56,270 nucleotides of DNA from an uncultured Prevotellaceae bacterium (GCA_947305005.1 CAMZCM010000017.1:1-56270), one strand, 5' to 3'; shown: positions 17,133 through 27,570, counted from the stretch's first letter. Numbers and translations: made by a program. The notes: generated by a model from the sequence alone, not told the origin.

Positions 17133-18245
17133 CTAGATATTCGATATGAGTTTTAAAACTTCTTTTGCAATAATGTTGGCAGAGTCAGGGAGCCCCATCG
17201 CTTTTGCATTTTCTCCTAAACGTTTGAGGACTGTGTCGTCAGTTGCCACAGTGAGCGCTAATGGTATAAGCTTCTCCTGTGCTTCAACATCACGAACCAT
17301 GAGCGCCGCTTCCTTGTTGACCAATGCCATGGCGTTGTGTGTCTGGTGGTCTTCGGCGACGTTGGGTGAAGGTACGAGAATGGAAGGTTTGCCTAGAAGA
17401 CATAATTCAGAGATGCTGCTGGCACCTGCACGGCTAATAACTAAGTCTGCTGCACGATAGGCCTCATCCATATGGTTGATAAAATCTGTAACCTTCAAAT
17501 TGGCGGGACAACCTTTCGCAGAAAGAGTTTCCTTAATGGCCTCAAAATAATACCCACCTGTTTGCCAAATGACCTGTACTTTACTATCCGCAATGCGGCT
17601 AAGATTGCTGATGACACTTTCGTTAATGGTACGTGCACCTAAACTGCCTCCGATGATAAGTAATACAGGACGTATGGGATTGAAACCAATTTTTGTGACA
17701 GCCTCGGCGCGACTTAGTTTGCAGTCAATCAACTGTTGGCGAACAGGGTTCCCTGTAAGCATGATTTTCTCTTGTGGAAAGAAACGCTCCATGCCTTCAT
17801 ATGCCACACAGATTTTTTTTGCTGATTTCGCTAATAACTTGTTGGTAACACCTGCGAAAGAGTTCTGTTCTTGTATCAAAGTCGGCACTTTCATAGAAGC
17901 TGCTACATTTAGCGTAGGGCCGCTGGCATACCCGCCTACGCCAACAGCAATCTGCGGATGGAATTCATTAATGATACGACGAGCCATCCGACGACTCTTC
18001 CACAACTTCCACAGCACAGAGATGTTCCGTAGAAGATGCTTACGGTCGAAACCTGCAATCGGGAGACCAATGATCTTATATCCTGCAGCGGGAACACGTT
18101 GCATTTCCATCCGACCTTCGGCTCCGACAAACAGAATTTCTGCATCTGGCTGAAGTGCCTTGATGGCATTAGCAATGCTGATGGCAGGGAAGATGTGACC
18201 ACCTGTGCCACCACCGCTAACTATGACTCGAATAGGTTGATTCAT
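17133..18245 (-). CDS. murG: UDP-GlcNAc:lipid I N-acetylglucosaminyltransferase
   Basis: 370 residues. It converts lipid I to lipid II at the inner membrane face. Motifs are the N-terminal glycine loop SGGGTGGHIFPA (10-21), GVGGYASGP, the second glycine loop GGSLGARTIN, and the sugar-nucleotide site SRAGASSISELCLLGKPSILVP. Length and order are typical of the GT-B family. The gap to ftsW is 68 bases, the widest within the lower half of the cluster. Confidence 0.95.
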   Translation of the reverse strand: MNQPIRVIVSGGGTGGHIFPAISIANAIKALQPDAEILFVGAEGRMEMQRVPAAGYKIIGLPIAGFDRKHLLRNISVLWKLWKSRRMARRIINEFHPQIAVGVGGYASGPTLNVAASMKVPTLIQEQNSFAGVTNKLLAKSAKKICVAYEGMERFFPQEKIMLTGNPVRQQLIDCKLSRAEAVTKIGFNPIRPVLLIIGGSLGARTINESVISNLSRIADSKVQVIWQTGGYYFEAIKETLSAKGCPANLKVTDFINHMDEAYRAADLVISRAGASSISELCLLGKPSILVPSPNVAEDHQTHNAMALVNKEAALMVRDVEAQEKLIPLALTVATDDTVLKRLGENAKAMGLPDSANIIAKEVLKLISNI

Positions 18246-18313
18246 GGGGCCTTTGAAATTTTGCGCAAATATAATAATAAATATCTTAACATGAATGCAT
18301 TGACTGCATTTTT

Positions 18314-19549
18314 TTACTCTGTAGCTATCGTTTTTTCTTCAGATTTGACGGATGGGGCGATTTCTGCATCTTGTTGGGCTGATTGGCTAATAGAAAGCAT
18401 CATTCCAATATAGGCACAATTTACCATGATAGATGAACCGCCACGGCTGACAAGAGGTAGGGGTTGCCCTGTAACGGGAAATAGTCCAACGGCCACCATC
18501 ATATTGATAAGCGCTTGCGTTACGATGAGCAATGCCAGGCCCAGAATAAGAAAGGCTGGAAAATTCTTTCGACATCGACCAGCGATACGTGCCGCTCGGT
18601 AGAGGAGGGCTAAGTATAGCAATAGAACGAAGAGCCCACCGGCTAGTCCTAACTCCTCAATGATGATGGCATAGATAAAATCTGAATAGGCTTGAGGTAG
18701 GAAATCGCGTACGGCGGAGTTCCCAGGACCGCGACCAATAAGGTTACATGTGGCAATGGCAACATGTGCCTGAGTGATTTGTGGGTTAGTTGTCAGATCA
18801 TATTGCAAGGGATCATTTGGTAATTCTGTATGGTTGCGGACACGGTGCGCCCATGTGGTCAGACGTTTCATTCCTGGAAGCTGTCCTGCTTGTTCCAAGG
18901 TTGATTCAGGTGTAAAGCGAAGAATAGAATAGCCGATGCCACCGCAAATGACAATTAATCCAATGAGGATGCTGAGATGCTGCCATGGAACCTTGCCCAC
19001 AAACATCATCATCAGAACGACAACAAATGTGAGAAGGGCTGTTGAAAGGTTCTCCTTTACGATGAGCCCGCATATAATAACAGCAAAACCTAATATCCAT
19101 TTAAACGCAGATATGGTCGCACCTTTTTCATCGCGCATGACACTTAAAAGCCATGCAACGACAACAATTAAGGAACCTTTGGCAATCTCTGATGGTTGAA
19201 AGGAGAAACCTCCTACATTCAACCACCGATTTGTGTCGTTAAGACTTCCAGATGAGACTAAGGCCGCAATGAGTAACAGGATACTTAGGATCGGACCAAT
19301 CACCACAATCCATCCGAAATAGCGACAGGGAATGCGGTGAATGACCCATGTAATGGCAACACCGATGCCTAGATACAGACCATGTTTGAGAACAGGACTC
19401 CAATAGGCTCCGCGCTCGAAAGTCATATTGCTGGAGGCACTATATACCTCAAGGATGGAAATGATACAAAGAAAAAATAACACCATCCAGAGCGCTTTAT
19501 CGCCCTCAAAGAGATTGCCAATATGAACGGTTTTGTTGCGAATGGTCAT
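18314..19549 (-). CDS. ftsW: Septal peptidoglycan glycosyltransferase FtsW
   Basis: 411 residues with about ten membrane segments, a SEDS-family polymerase that works with the FtsI transpeptidase at the septum. Typical motifs are the GGFSFQPSEIAKGSLIV segment, KENLSTALLTFVVVLMM, the long extracellular loop with DPLQYDLTTNPQITQAHVAI, GRGPGNSAVRDFLPQAYSDF and the C-terminal LPLVSRGGSSIMVN. It lies between murD and murG as in other Bacteroidetes. Confidence 0.95.
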   Translation of the reverse strand: MTIRNKTVHIGNLFEGDKALWMVLFFLCIISILEVYSASSNMTFERGAYWSPVLKHGLYLGIGVAITWVIHRIPCRYFGWIVVIGPILSILLLIAALVSSGSLNDTNRWLNVGGFSFQPSEIAKGSLIVVVAWLLSVMRDEKGATISAFKWILGFAVIICGLIVKENLSTALLTFVVVLMMMFVGKVPWQHLSILIGLIVICGGIGYSILRFTPESTLEQAGQLPGMKRLTTWAHRVRNHTELPNDPLQYDLTTNPQITQAHVAIATCNLIGRGPGNSAVRDFLPQAYSDFIYAIIIEELGLAGGLFVLLLYLALLYRAARIAGRCRKNFPAFLILGLALLIVTQALINMMVAVGLFPVTGQPLPLVSRGGSSIMVNCAYIGMMLSISQSAQQDAEIAPSVKSEEKTIATE

Positions 19550-19567
19550 AATATGAAACTATAGGAT

Positions 19568-20899
19568 TTATAGTGCGCGTGCTAAAGATTTGAACTGCTC
19601 TCCTCGATCCTCCATGTTTCTGAATAAATCGAAGCTGGCGCAGCAAGGGGAGAGGAGGACTGTATCGCCCGGCTTGGACATTTTGTAACAAGCTTCTACA
19701 CAATCTTTCATTGAATGTGTTTCAGCAATAGGTAGGCCCAGTGAGCCAAAGAAATCATGTAGTTTGCGGTTGTCAACACCCAGGAATACGAGGCCTTTGC
19801 ATTTTTTTAGAACCAGGTCTTTGATGCTATTATAATCATTTCCCTTGTCCAAACCACCAAGGATGAGGATTGTGGGCTGTGTCATGCTTTCAAGGGCATA
19901 CCAACAGGCATCTACGTTCGTGGCTTTGGAATCGTTGATGAAGGTAACACCATGTACCTTACAGACGAATTCCAAGCGATGTTCAACTCCTTCAAAATCG
20001 CTGAGGCTTTGGCGGATGACTTCATTGGAAATTCCACTGAGGTCGGCTGCGATGCCAGCGGCTAATGAGTTATACATGTTGTGTTTCCCTGTCAGCGACA
20101 AATCTTCTTGTTCCATATTGAATGGGGTGGGGCGCTCAATGACATATTCGCCATCAGCGATATAGCCAATCATACCATCTTTCTTAATGATGCTGAAAGG
20201 ACACATCCGACTTTCAATGTGGTATTTCTCAAGTTCTTTCTTTATGACGGGGTCTTCGTTCCAAAAAACAAAGGCATCATCTTTGGTCTGATTTTGTAAA
20301 ATACGCATTTTGGCATCCGTGTATTCCTGCATGGAATTATGATAGCGATCAAGATGGTCGGGCGTGATGTTCAAAAGAACGGCAATATTTGCTCGGAAAT
20401 TATACATGTTATCCAATTGAAAACTGGACAATTCAATGACATAATAAGCATGTGGCTCCTCAGCTACTTGCAATGCGAGACTGTTGCCGATATTGCCAGC
20501 AAGACCTACGTCATAGCCTGCATTTTTAAAGATATGGTAGATGAGGCTTGTTGTAGTGGTTTTTCCATTAGAACCTGTTATGCAAATCATCTTTGCATCT
20601 GTATAGCGTCCTGTAAACTCTATCTCACTGATAATGGGAATGCCTGCGTCTTTTACCTTCTGAATCATTGGTGCTGTTTCTGGGATGCCAGGGCTTTTGA
20701 TAATCTCGTCGGCGTTTAGGATAAGCTGTTCTGTGTGCTGCCCCTCTTCCCATGAAATGTTATGTTTATTCAACATCTCTTTGTAATGAGGTTTGATTTT
20801 GCCCATGTCAGTAACAAAGACTTCAAACCCTTTTTTCTGGGCGAGCACTGCAGCACCCACGCCGCTCTCTGCGGCTCCGAGAATAACAATTCTTTTCAT
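19568..20899 (-). CDS. murD: UDP-N-acetylmuramoyl-L-alanine-D-glutamate ligase
   Basis: 443 residues. It adds D-Glu to UDP-MurNAc-L-Ala. Seen: the N-terminal Rossmann start (RIVILGAAESGVGAAVLA), a P-loop ITGSNGKTTTTSLI (near 108-121), NITPDHLDRYHN, the FEGVEHRLEFV segment and NDSKATNVDACWYAL with LILGGLDKGNDY. The stop lies 18 bases before ftsW; the start is 5 bases after the mraY stop. Confidence 0.95.
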   Translation of the reverse strand: MKRIVILGAAESGVGAAVLAQKKGFEVFVTDMGKIKPHYKEMLNKHNISWEEGQHTEQLILNADEIIKSPGIPETAPMIQKVKDAGIPIISEIEFTGRYTDAKMICITGSNGKTTTTSLIYHIFKNAGYDVGLAGNIGNSLALQVAEEPHAYYVIELSSFQLDNMYNFRANIAVLLNITPDHLDRYHNSMQEYTDAKMRILQNQTKDDAFVFWNEDPVIKKELEKYHIESRMCPFSIIKKDGMIGYIADGEYVIERPTPFNMEQEDLSLTGKHNMYNSLAAGIAADLSGISNEVIRQSLSDFEGVEHRLEFVCKVHGVTFINDSKATNVDACWYALESMTQPTILILGGLDKGNDYNSIKDLVLKKCKGLVFLGVDNRKLHDFFGSLGLPIAETHSMKDCVEACYKMSKPGDTVLLSPCCASFDLFRNMEDRGEQFKSLARAL

Positions 20900-20904
20900 A
20901 TGTC

Positions 20905-22170
20905 TTATCTAATCTTTAACGTTACAATAGCTAATGCACACATGATAATAGTGATAATCCAAAAACGTGTTGTTATTTTTGACTCTAACCAACATCCTTT
21001 AGGCCAATTTAATAGTACACGGAAGTCAGAGGGCAGTTGGCCTGGTTTTACTCTGAATGTATCATGTATAGGAGCACGTTTGAAAAAACGTAATTTCAAA
21101 CCACGTCTGTTCCCATAGCGTGCATAGTTGGTTTGTAATAATACACTAACACTTTCGATGAAAAAGATGAAGCAAAGGAGGGGTAACAGGAGCTCTTTAT
21201 GTATGATGACTGCAGTAACAGCGATAATACCGCCAATGGCCAAAGATCCCGTATCTCCCATGAAAATTTGAGCAGGATAGGCATTGTACCATAGGAAACC
21301 GATCAAGGCGCCTACAAAGGCCATCAAGAATACCACCAGCTCTTCAGAACCTGGCACGAACATAATGTTCAAATAGGCTGCGAGGTTGATGTGGGATGAC
21401 ACATATGCTAAAATACCTAATGTGAAACAGATGATAGCCGAGTTCCCGGCGCACATGCCATCCATGCCGTCATTCATGTTTGCTCCGTTACTTACTGCCA
21501 TTACAATGAACACTGTCACAATAACAAAAAGAATCCATCCTGCAGCTGTGCGGCGTTTTCCTAACCACTGGAATAAGTCCGAATAACGCAGATTGTTATT
21601 CTTTACAAAGGGAATGGTTGTTACTGTACTCTTGACGGGTTCGCTTGTGTGCATCACGACTTCCACTCCGTTTTGACGTTCGTAAACGACGTTCTCATGT
21701 ACTACCGCATCCGGGCTGAGCCACAACACGAGTCCTACAACGAGACCCAATAGCGCTTGACCAACAAGTTTAAAGATCGGACGAATCCCATCTTTGCCTT
21801 TTGTTATTTTTGTGTAGTCATCCCAAAAGCCTAGAATGCCTAACCAAATGGTCGTTCCCAGCATGAGGAGCATATAAATATTACGGAGACGTCCAAATAG
21901 AATGGCAGGCACTAACGTGGCAATAATGATGATAATTCCTCCCATGGTGGGGACTCCTTTTTTCTCTACGCCATACGGATCTATGTTGGCATCGCGCTGC
22001 TCCTCGCTTAGATTACGTCGTTTCATGTATTTAATGAACCATTCGCCGAGCCAAGCAGAAATGATGAGTGATAATACCAATGTAAGGATCGCACGGAATG
22101 AGATGTAGCTCCACATATGGGCTCCGGGAATCCCAAATTCATGGAGGTAACGAAAGAGATAATATAACAT
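20905..22170 (-). CDS. mraY: Phospho-N-acetylmuramoyl-pentapeptide-transferase
   Basis: 421 residues with about ten membrane helices. It transfers phospho-MurNAc-pentapeptide to undecaprenyl phosphate to make lipid I. Motifs: KKGVPTMGGIIII, LGFWDDYTKI, the substrate loop NGANMNDGMDGMCAG and the cytoplasmic FFKRAPIHDTFRVKP. It is longer than the E. coli enzyme because of a periplasmic insert (about residues 155-190, VHENVVYERQNGVEVVMHTS onward), which I believe is common in Bacteroidetes. Confidence 0.95.
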   Translation of the reverse strand: MLYYLFRYLHEFGIPGAHMWSYISFRAILTLVLSLIISAWLGEWFIKYMKRRNLSEEQRDANIDPYGVEKKGVPTMGGIIIIIATLVPAILFGRLRNIYMLLMLGTTIWLGILGFWDDYTKITKGKDGIRPIFKLVGQALLGLVVGLVLWLSPDAVVHENVVYERQNGVEVVMHTSEPVKSTVTTIPFVKNNNLRYSDLFQWLGKRRTAAGWILFVIVTVFIVMAVSNGANMNDGMDGMCAGNSAIICFTLGILAYVSSHINLAAYLNIMFVPGSEELVVFLMAFVGALIGFLWYNAYPAQIFMGDTGSLAIGGIIAVTAVIIHKELLLPLLCFIFFIESVSVLLQTNYARYGNRRGLKLRFFKRAPIHDTFRVKPGQLPSDFRVLLNWPKGCWLESKITTRFWIITIIMCALAIVTLKIR

Positions 22171-22211
22171 TTTATAGAAATGAAGAATGAATGATAATAG
22201 GAGAAATACAA

Positions 22212-23684
22212 TTAGAGAGGCAGGCCAAAAGCTTCACGAACGACCTCATGATCATCGAAATGGTGCTTGACGCCTTTTACGTCCTGATAATTTTCATGCC
22301 CTTTTCCTGCAATTAGAATGACGTCACCGGGTTGTGCCATCATACATGCAGTGCGGATGGCTTCGCGTCGGTCTACAATGCTAATGACTTTCTGCTTTTC
22401 TTCAAGTGTTGTAATGCCTGCGAGCATGTCGTTGATAATGTCTTGTGGCTCCTCAAAACGAGGGTTGTCGGAAGTGATGATCACACGATTAGAAGCGCGT
22501 ACGGCGGATTGTGCCATTAAAGGTCGTTTGCCTTTGTCGCGATTTCCACCTGCGCCGCATACTGTAATGCATTGTCCAGGTTTCTTCAATATCTCATTGA
22601 TGGTGGCTAAAACGTTGTCCAAGGCATCTGGTGTATGAGCATAATCGACAATGGCTGTCACGCCATTATTGGATCGAATGGCTTCGAAGCGACCGTTGAC
22701 AGGATGTAATGTGCTTAACGCGATCAATACGTCTTCGGGGCGCTTGCCCATGCTGACAGCTGCTCCATATACAGCCAAAAGGTTTGAGACATTAAAGCGT
22801 CCGATAAACTGAACACAGACCTCTTTCCCATTAATATCAAGTACCATTCCATCAAAGTCCTCTTCGAGAATGCGTGCATGAAAATCAGCTGTAGTTTGCA
22901 AAGAATAAGTTTTCACTGTGGCTTTGGTGTTCTGGGTCATGAACAAACCGTTCTTGTCATCTGCATTGGTGATGACAAAGGCGTCTTTAGGCAATTGATC
23001 AAAGAACGCTTTTTTTGCATCACGATATGCTTCCACAGTCTTGTGATAATCCAGATGGTCGCGAGTCAGGTTGGTGAAGAGTCCTCCCTTAAAATGGAGG
23101 CCGCCAATGCGGTGCTGAGCAACACTGTGTGAACTCACCTCCATAAAGGCGTAACGGCACCCCTCATTTGCCATTTGTCCTAATAGGCGATTCAAGGTGA
23201 TGGGGTCGGGGGTTGTGTGCTCTGTAGGAATTGCTTTTCCATCAATATAGTTACATACGGTTGAACAGAGGCCGCATTTATATCCAAACTGCCTAAATAT
23301 ATTATATAATAAGGTAGCAATTGTCGTTTTCCCATTGGTACCTGTCACACCGATAAGATCTAACTTTTCTGTCGGATCTCCGAAAAAGTGATGAGCAATG
23401 GGGCCTACTGCACTTTCGCTATCTTTTACAGTGATAAAGGTGATTTGAGGATACTTGTCTTTTTCCACTTCATATTTGTCACGTTGAACGACTATGGCAG
23501 AAGCTCCTTGTTCAATGGCTTTTGGAATAAACTGATGACCGTCCGTTTGAGTGCCAGGAATAGCAATGAATAGAGACCCTGCTATTACTCGGCGGGAATC
23601 AATGACAATATCGTTGATATCTAGGTCTACAGAACCGTTGATTTGCAGGGGTTGGATAGGTGAAAGGATTTCGGAAAGTATCAT
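22212..23684 (-). CDS. murE: UDP-MurNAc-tripeptide synthetase, meso-diaminopimelate adding
   Basis: 490 residues. It adds the third stem residue. Seen: the N-terminal domain ([20 protein letters not shown]), P-loop [15 protein letters not shown] (near 107-121), [12 protein letters not shown] and [12 protein letters not shown]. The specificity motif [10 protein letters not shown] carries DNPR, which by family rule indicates meso-diaminopimelate rather than lysine. No murF follows, so that gene must be elsewhere. Confidence 0.95.
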   Translation of the reverse strand: MILSEILSPIQPLQINGSVDLDINDIVIDSRRVIAGSLFIAIPGTQTDGHQFIPKAIEQGASAIVVQRDKYEVEKDKYPQITFITVKDSESAVGPIAHHFFGDPTEKLDLIGVTGTNGKTTIATLLYNIFRQFGYKCGLCSTVCNYIDGKAIPTEHTTPDPITLNRLLGQMANEGCRYAFMEVSSHSVAQHRIGGLHFKGGLFTNLTRDHLDYHKTVEAYRDAKKAFFDQLPKDAFVITNADDKNGLFMTQNTKATVKTYSLQTTADFHARILEEDFDGMVLDINGKEVCVQFIGRFNVSNLLAVYGAAVSMGKRPEDVLIALSTLHPVNGRFEAIRSNNGVTAIVDYAHTPDALDNVLATINEILKKPGQCITVCGAGGNRDKGKRPLMAQSAVRASNRVIITSDNPRFEEPQDIINDMLAGITTLEEKQKVISIVDRREAIRTACMMAQPGDVILIAGKGHENYQDVKGVKHHFDDHEVVREAFGLPL

Positions 23685-23718
23685 ATCGTAACAAGTTATA
23701 GATTTACTTAAAAACTAT

Positions 23719-25791
23719 TTATTGCTTTTTGTTCTCGCTTTTCATCCGCAATTCTAGTGTAATCGTCTGGCCTTTTATAGCTTTAGTGCCAGCCGGGATG
23801 CTCTGCCAATAGATGCGTCCCTGTCCAATGACTTTGATCTTAAGCCCTAGTGGTTCTAAGAGCTTTACAGCATCGCGAACTCCTAAATCTTTTACATCGG
23901 GTACTACACCCTTTTCAACAGGTATAGCCTCTTTAGCTTCTGGTATTTCGAAGACCGAAGTGCTGTCGGCAGCTTCAGACGCTTCTCTAAATACACCTTT
24001 CGCCATGACATATTGTGCCAGCTCGCTAAAAACGGGACCGCATTGGCCACCGCCTGAAGCTGGAAGACCACTTTTTTTGATACAAACGATGCATGAGTAT
24101 TTAGGTGCTTCGCTGGGATAGAAACCACAGAAACTGACCATATAGCGGGCAGGTGAACCATGATAACTTCCATGTTCATCTGCAACTTGTGCAGTTCCAG
24201 TTTTTCCGCATACTTTAAATTGTTTGCAACCAGCCTTTTTCCCAAGTCCAGTCGGGTCGTTAACTACACGTTCAAGAATGGCATGAATGTCTTTTAATGT
24301 ACGATCAGAACAAATGTGTTCTTTCACTACTTCTACGGGAAATTCTTTCAATGTTTCGCCATTCTTCTGTATCTCTCGTACAAATCTAGGCTTGACCATA
24401 CGCCCCTTATTGGCAATAGCATTATAAAATGTTACTGTGTAAATGGGGGGGATTTGTGTCTCATATCCGATGCTCATCCAAGCCAATGCAGTTTTGCTCC
24501 AGTTGCTTCCGTCTGGTTTGGGGCGACGTACTTTCGGAAAGCCTTGACCTTTAAAAGGAAGCGTGAAGGGAACGCCCACCCCCTCGCGATAGAGCCCGTC
24601 GACATATTTTTCAGGATGCTGGAAATAGTGCTCATCAATAATGCGGCTCACACCTACATTAGACGAGAACATGAGGCATTCATCAACAGAAATGGCACGA
24701 CCATATCCGCCTTTGCGCCAATTGTGGTCTTTCATGACCCGACCGTGCATGAGGTATTGTCCATTTCCCACCTCAACCCAATCGTCACGGGTCACCACGC
24801 CATCCTCAAGCGCTACCATCATGGAAGCTGTTTTGAAAGTTGACCCTGGTTCCCAAAGGTCGGTAATCGCATTGTTCTTAACTTCTGCATAATAATATCT
24901 CCCAGGCGTACCTAATCGTGTCATGTTGACGATGGCTTTCACATCACCTGTTGCTACTTCCATGAGTACTACAACCCCAACCTCAGCATTGACTTCATGA
25001 AGCTTTCGTACCAGGATCTTTTCAGCGGCATCTTGCATCCCTACATCGATGGTGGATATAACATCAAGTCCATTGACTGGTTCTACATCGGTTCGATCCA
25101 TCCATTGCCGACGTACTTTTTCACGATGTCTTTTTCCGTTTACACCACGCAAAATACTGTCAAAAGCCAGCTCCAGACCATTCATGGCGGAGTCGCATGC
25201 AGGGAGCAAAGAGCCGAGTGTGCGGGTGGCCATGTTGCCATAAGGCTTTTGGCGTTGTGGAATCTCCTCAGCATAAAAACCTGTTGCAATGGCTCCGTGA
25301 CGGGCATAGGGCAGACGCATGGCTTCTTTGTATTGGATATAACTGGCACCACGTGCGATTAGGAAATTGCGGCGATGTGCTTTCTGCCTGCCTTTTTCAA
25401 TCATTTCCTTGTATTCTTTGGCTGTGTGTTGGGGGAAGATTTGGGAAAGTCCAATACAGAAACTGTCAGCTTCATTACGCCACAAGGTGTCACGACGAAT
25501 ACGCAAGCGCTGTTCTGCAGCTGAATCTGGGTCTTTGATAACAAAATCCATACGCAGGTCATAAATGGGCATAGAGCCCACTAAAAGCTGACCGTCTGCA
25601 GAATAAATATTACCGCGAACGGCGGGAATCTCTTTCTGACGGCTGGCTAAGCGTTTGCGTACTGTTTCCCAATAATCATTTTGAAAGAGCATCTGATAGC
25701 CGGCAGATCCAATGACGGCAAGCCCAACGAGCGTCAGGACAATTATGACGAAGGTGTACCGAGGTATAATATGTTTGCTATCAAAATTCAT
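23719..25791 (-). CDS. ftsI: Septal penicillin-binding protein (transpeptidase) with a PASTA domain
   Basis: 690 residues: a short cytoplasmic tail, one membrane helix (about 13-33), a dimerisation/pedestal domain, the transpeptidase and a C-terminal PASTA domain (about 627-687, starting VVPDVKDLGV). The catalytic motifs are STFK with Ser317, SSN at 376-378 and KTG at 530-532. It cross-links septal peptidoglycan with FtsW. The PASTA domain is absent from E. coli FtsI but usual in Bacteroidetes. It is encoded directly after the FtsL-like protein. Confidence 0.94.
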   Translation of the reverse strand: MNFDSKHIIPRYTFVIIVLTLVGLAVIGSAGYQMLFQNDYWETVRKRLASRQKEIPAVRGNIYSADGQLLVGSMPIYDLRMDFVIKDPDSAAEQRLRIRRDTLWRNEADSFCIGLSQIFPQHTAKEYKEMIEKGRQKAHRRNFLIARGASYIQYKEAMRLPYARHGAIATGFYAEEIPQRQKPYGNMATRTLGSLLPACDSAMNGLELAFDSILRGVNGKRHREKVRRQWMDRTDVEPVNGLDVISTIDVGMQDAAEKILVRKLHEVNAEVGVVVLMEVATGDVKAIVNMTRLGTPGRYYYAEVKNNAITDLWEPGSTFKTASMMVALEDGVVTRDDWVEVGNGQYLMHGRVMKDHNWRKGGYGRAISVDECLMFSSNVGVSRIIDEHYFQHPEKYVDGLYREGVGVPFTLPFKGQGFPKVRRPKPDGSNWSKTALAWMSIGYETQIPPIYTVTFYNAIANKGRMVKPRFVREIQKNGETLKEFPVEVVKEHICSDRTLKDIHAILERVVNDPTGLGKKAGCKQFKVCGKTGTAQVADEHGSYHGSPARYMVSFCGFYPSEAPKYSCIVCIKKSGLPASGGGQCGPVFSELAQYVMAKGVFREASEAADSTSVFEIPEAKEAIPVEKGVVPDVKDLGVRDAVKLLEPLGLKIKVIGQGRIYWQSIPAGTKAIKGQTITLELRMKSENKKQ

Positions 25792-25814
25792 AACTCCTTT
25801 TTGTTTTATCAGGT

Positions 25815-26357
25815 TTATTCCATTTGTTTCTGTTTAATGATAAATGGGGGCTCTTTTGGCGTGGTGAGCAGGGAGTCTCCAAAACGTTGCAGCTGTCTCT
25901 CTATGCTGCTTTGTCTGCTGTGCATCGTTAATTCAGCATATTGAGTCAATGCATAGTTCTTTTTTTCAATCAGTTCTTTGCGTAGCTCTTCTTCTTCTAT
26001 GATTTCTTGCTGTGCTGCATAACGGTTAGAGATGTAAAGAATTCCCAAGAGAACCAACAATAGCACGAACCATATATTGCGACGAAGGACGCCTCCTAAC
26101 AAATAGTCACCTCCGAGAATCTCACGCAACGTTAATTGTGGCAGATCTTCTGAAGAAAAAAGACGCCAACCAGATCGCTCACTTCTTGTAGAGTCTTTTT
26201 CAGCCACGACAGCCATTGGTATAGCTGCGTCCATATCGACCTGATGAACCTCGGCGAAGTCGTCTTCGTTCGGTACATCCTCGTATATAGGTTCATCCTC
26301 AAGGTTTGTAACAATGAGGCGCACTTCATCTTTCTGAAGTTTGTCGTCATCTTCCAT
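25815..26357 (-). CDS. ftsL: FtsL-like division protein with a long acidic N-terminus
   Basis: 180 residues. One membrane helix (about 94-111, IWFVLLLVLLGILYIS) is followed by a periplasmic coiled coil (QQEIIEEEELRKELIEKKNY) and a short tail, matching the Bacteroidetes FtsL-like family. The cytoplasmic part before the helix is about 90 residues long and rich in Asp and Glu; FtsL proteins usually have a much shorter tail. Position between rsmH and ftsI is decisive, since sequence conservation is low. The gap to rsmH is 91 bases with no other gene visible. Confidence 0.8.
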   Translation of the reverse strand: MEDDDKLQKDEVRLIVTNLEDEPIYEDVPNEDDFAEVHQVDMDAAIPMAVVAEKDSTRSERSGWRLFSSEDLPQLTLREILGGDYLLGGVLRRNIWFVLLLVLLGILYISNRYAAQQEIIEEEELRKELIEKKNYALTQYAELTMHSRQSSIERQLQRFGDSLLTTPKEPPFIIKQKQME

Positions 26358-26448
26358 TTTTTACACTTTTACCAATTCAAAAAATATGCTGTTGCTTAGA
26401 GGCGTTTCTACTCCTTTTCCTTTCACCTCGTATGCAAGAGTCTCTTTC

Positions 26449-27378
26449 TTAAAAATCCACTTTCTCTGCGATTCGCAGCCTGGCGCTTCTGCTCCTCGGA
26501 TTATTCATCACTTCTATCTTGCTGGCCACGATAGGTTTCATAACAAGTTTGAAGGGTGATGAGATATTGCCGTATATATCCTGCTCAATGTTCCCTTCAA
26601 AATTGCCTGAACGCATCAGGTTCTTGACGATGCGGTCTTCAAGAGAATGATAGGATATAACCACCAAACGACCTCTGGGCCGTAGCAGTTCAGTAGCCGC
26701 TGAAAGCAAATCACGAAGGGCGTCCATTTCGCCGTTTACTTCGATGCGCAAGGCTTGAAAAGCTTTTGCCAAATCTTTCTTCTCTCTATCACGCCCAATA
26801 TAGGGCGTAAGTACGTCTACTAACTGGGAAGTCCGCTGGATAGGTCTTTTGCCCCGTTCTCTTACAATCGCCTCTGCCATCTGTTGGGCCTGTCGTATTT
26901 CTCCGTAGAAACGGAGTACAGCTGTTAATTGACCTGTGTCATATGTGTTCACGATCTCTGTCGCACTACGTCCACTTTGCTGATTCATACGCATGTCGAG
27001 CGGCGCATCTACTCGGAAACTAAAACCGCGTTTGGCAGTGTCAAAATGATGGCTGGAGACGCCTAAATCTGCCAATAGGCCGTCAATGCCATTGATGCCG
27101 TAATAGCGCATCCAGTTTTTTAGATAGCGGAAATTGGAACGGATGAGCGTCCATGATGCTTCCCCCTGAATGTTGCTGTCATTCTGTACTTTCTTGATAG
27201 CATCGGCATCTTGGTCAAAACTGAAAAGATGTCCATATCTTCCTAAGCGGCTTAAAATCTCACGACTATGTCCACCTCCGCCTAATGTCACATCCACATA
27301 AATTCCATCACTCTTGATATTCAACCCCTCCACTGATTCTTGGAGGAGTACGGGGATGTGATAGAGGCTTGTTTCCAT
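26449..27378 (-). CDS. rsmH: 16S rRNA (cytosine(1402)-N(4))-methyltransferase
   Basis: 309 residues from METSLYHIPVLLQE, the family start. It methylates C1402 in the P site of 16S rRNA using S-adenosylmethionine. The AdoMet site is YVDVTLGGGGHSREIL; further motifs are GLLADLGVSSHHFD, RGFSFRVDAPLDMRM and VVISYHSLEDRIVKNLM. A frame start at 27393 exists but falls inside the promoter. It is the first gene of the cluster; the mraZ gene that normally precedes it is absent. Confidence 0.94.
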   Translation of the reverse strand: METSLYHIPVLLQESVEGLNIKSDGIYVDVTLGGGGHSREILSRLGRYGHLFSFDQDADAIKKVQNDSNIQGEASWTLIRSNFRYLKNWMRYYGINGIDGLLADLGVSSHHFDTAKRGFSFRVDAPLDMRMNQQSGRSATEIVNTYDTGQLTAVLRFYGEIRQAQQMAEAIVRERGKRPIQRTSQLVDVLTPYIGRDREKKDLAKAFQALRIEVNGEMDALRDLLSAATELLRPRGRLVVISYHSLEDRIVKNLMRSGNFEGNIEQDIYGNISSPFKLVMKPIVASKIEVMNNPRSRSARLRIAEKVDF

Positions 27379-27382
27379 GCTG

Positions 27383-27390
27383 CAAAGATA
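27383..27390 (-). promoter_or_regulatory. -7 box TATCTTTG touching the rsmH start
   Basis: A consensus -7 box on the minus strand with only four bases between it and the ATG at 27378. If used, the division-cluster mRNA would be leaderless or nearly so. A second, imperfect box (TAAACTTTG) overlaps it upstream at 27391-27399. No promoter of comparable quality is seen further up, only an imperfect TTATTTTG. Confidence 0.5.
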
Positions 27391-27539
27391 CAAAGTTTAC
27401 GAATACGTTGTATCAATTTTTCAATATATTTTTATTTAAACAAAATAACTCATTGAAATTATATTATTTATCCATCTAAAGTTTTTCTTTAACTCTAGAT
27501 GTAGTCTTCGTGTAAAATTAGATATTTTTATCATAAAAT

Positions 27540-27570
27540 TTGGAGGAAAGGGAAAAAAGGTTTATCTTTG
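27540..27570 (+). promoter_or_regulatory. Promoter of the small secreted protein gene
   Basis: TTG at 27540-27542, a 20-base spacer and TATCTTTG at 27563-27570, a perfect match. It excludes the in-frame start codon at 27540 and supports the ATG at 27606. Confidence 0.8.

Noticed and set aside
27473..27506. CATCTAAAG/CTTT...TAGATG hairpin as a terminator
   Set aside because: The stem is interrupted and no converging gene ends there; it lies between two divergent promoters.
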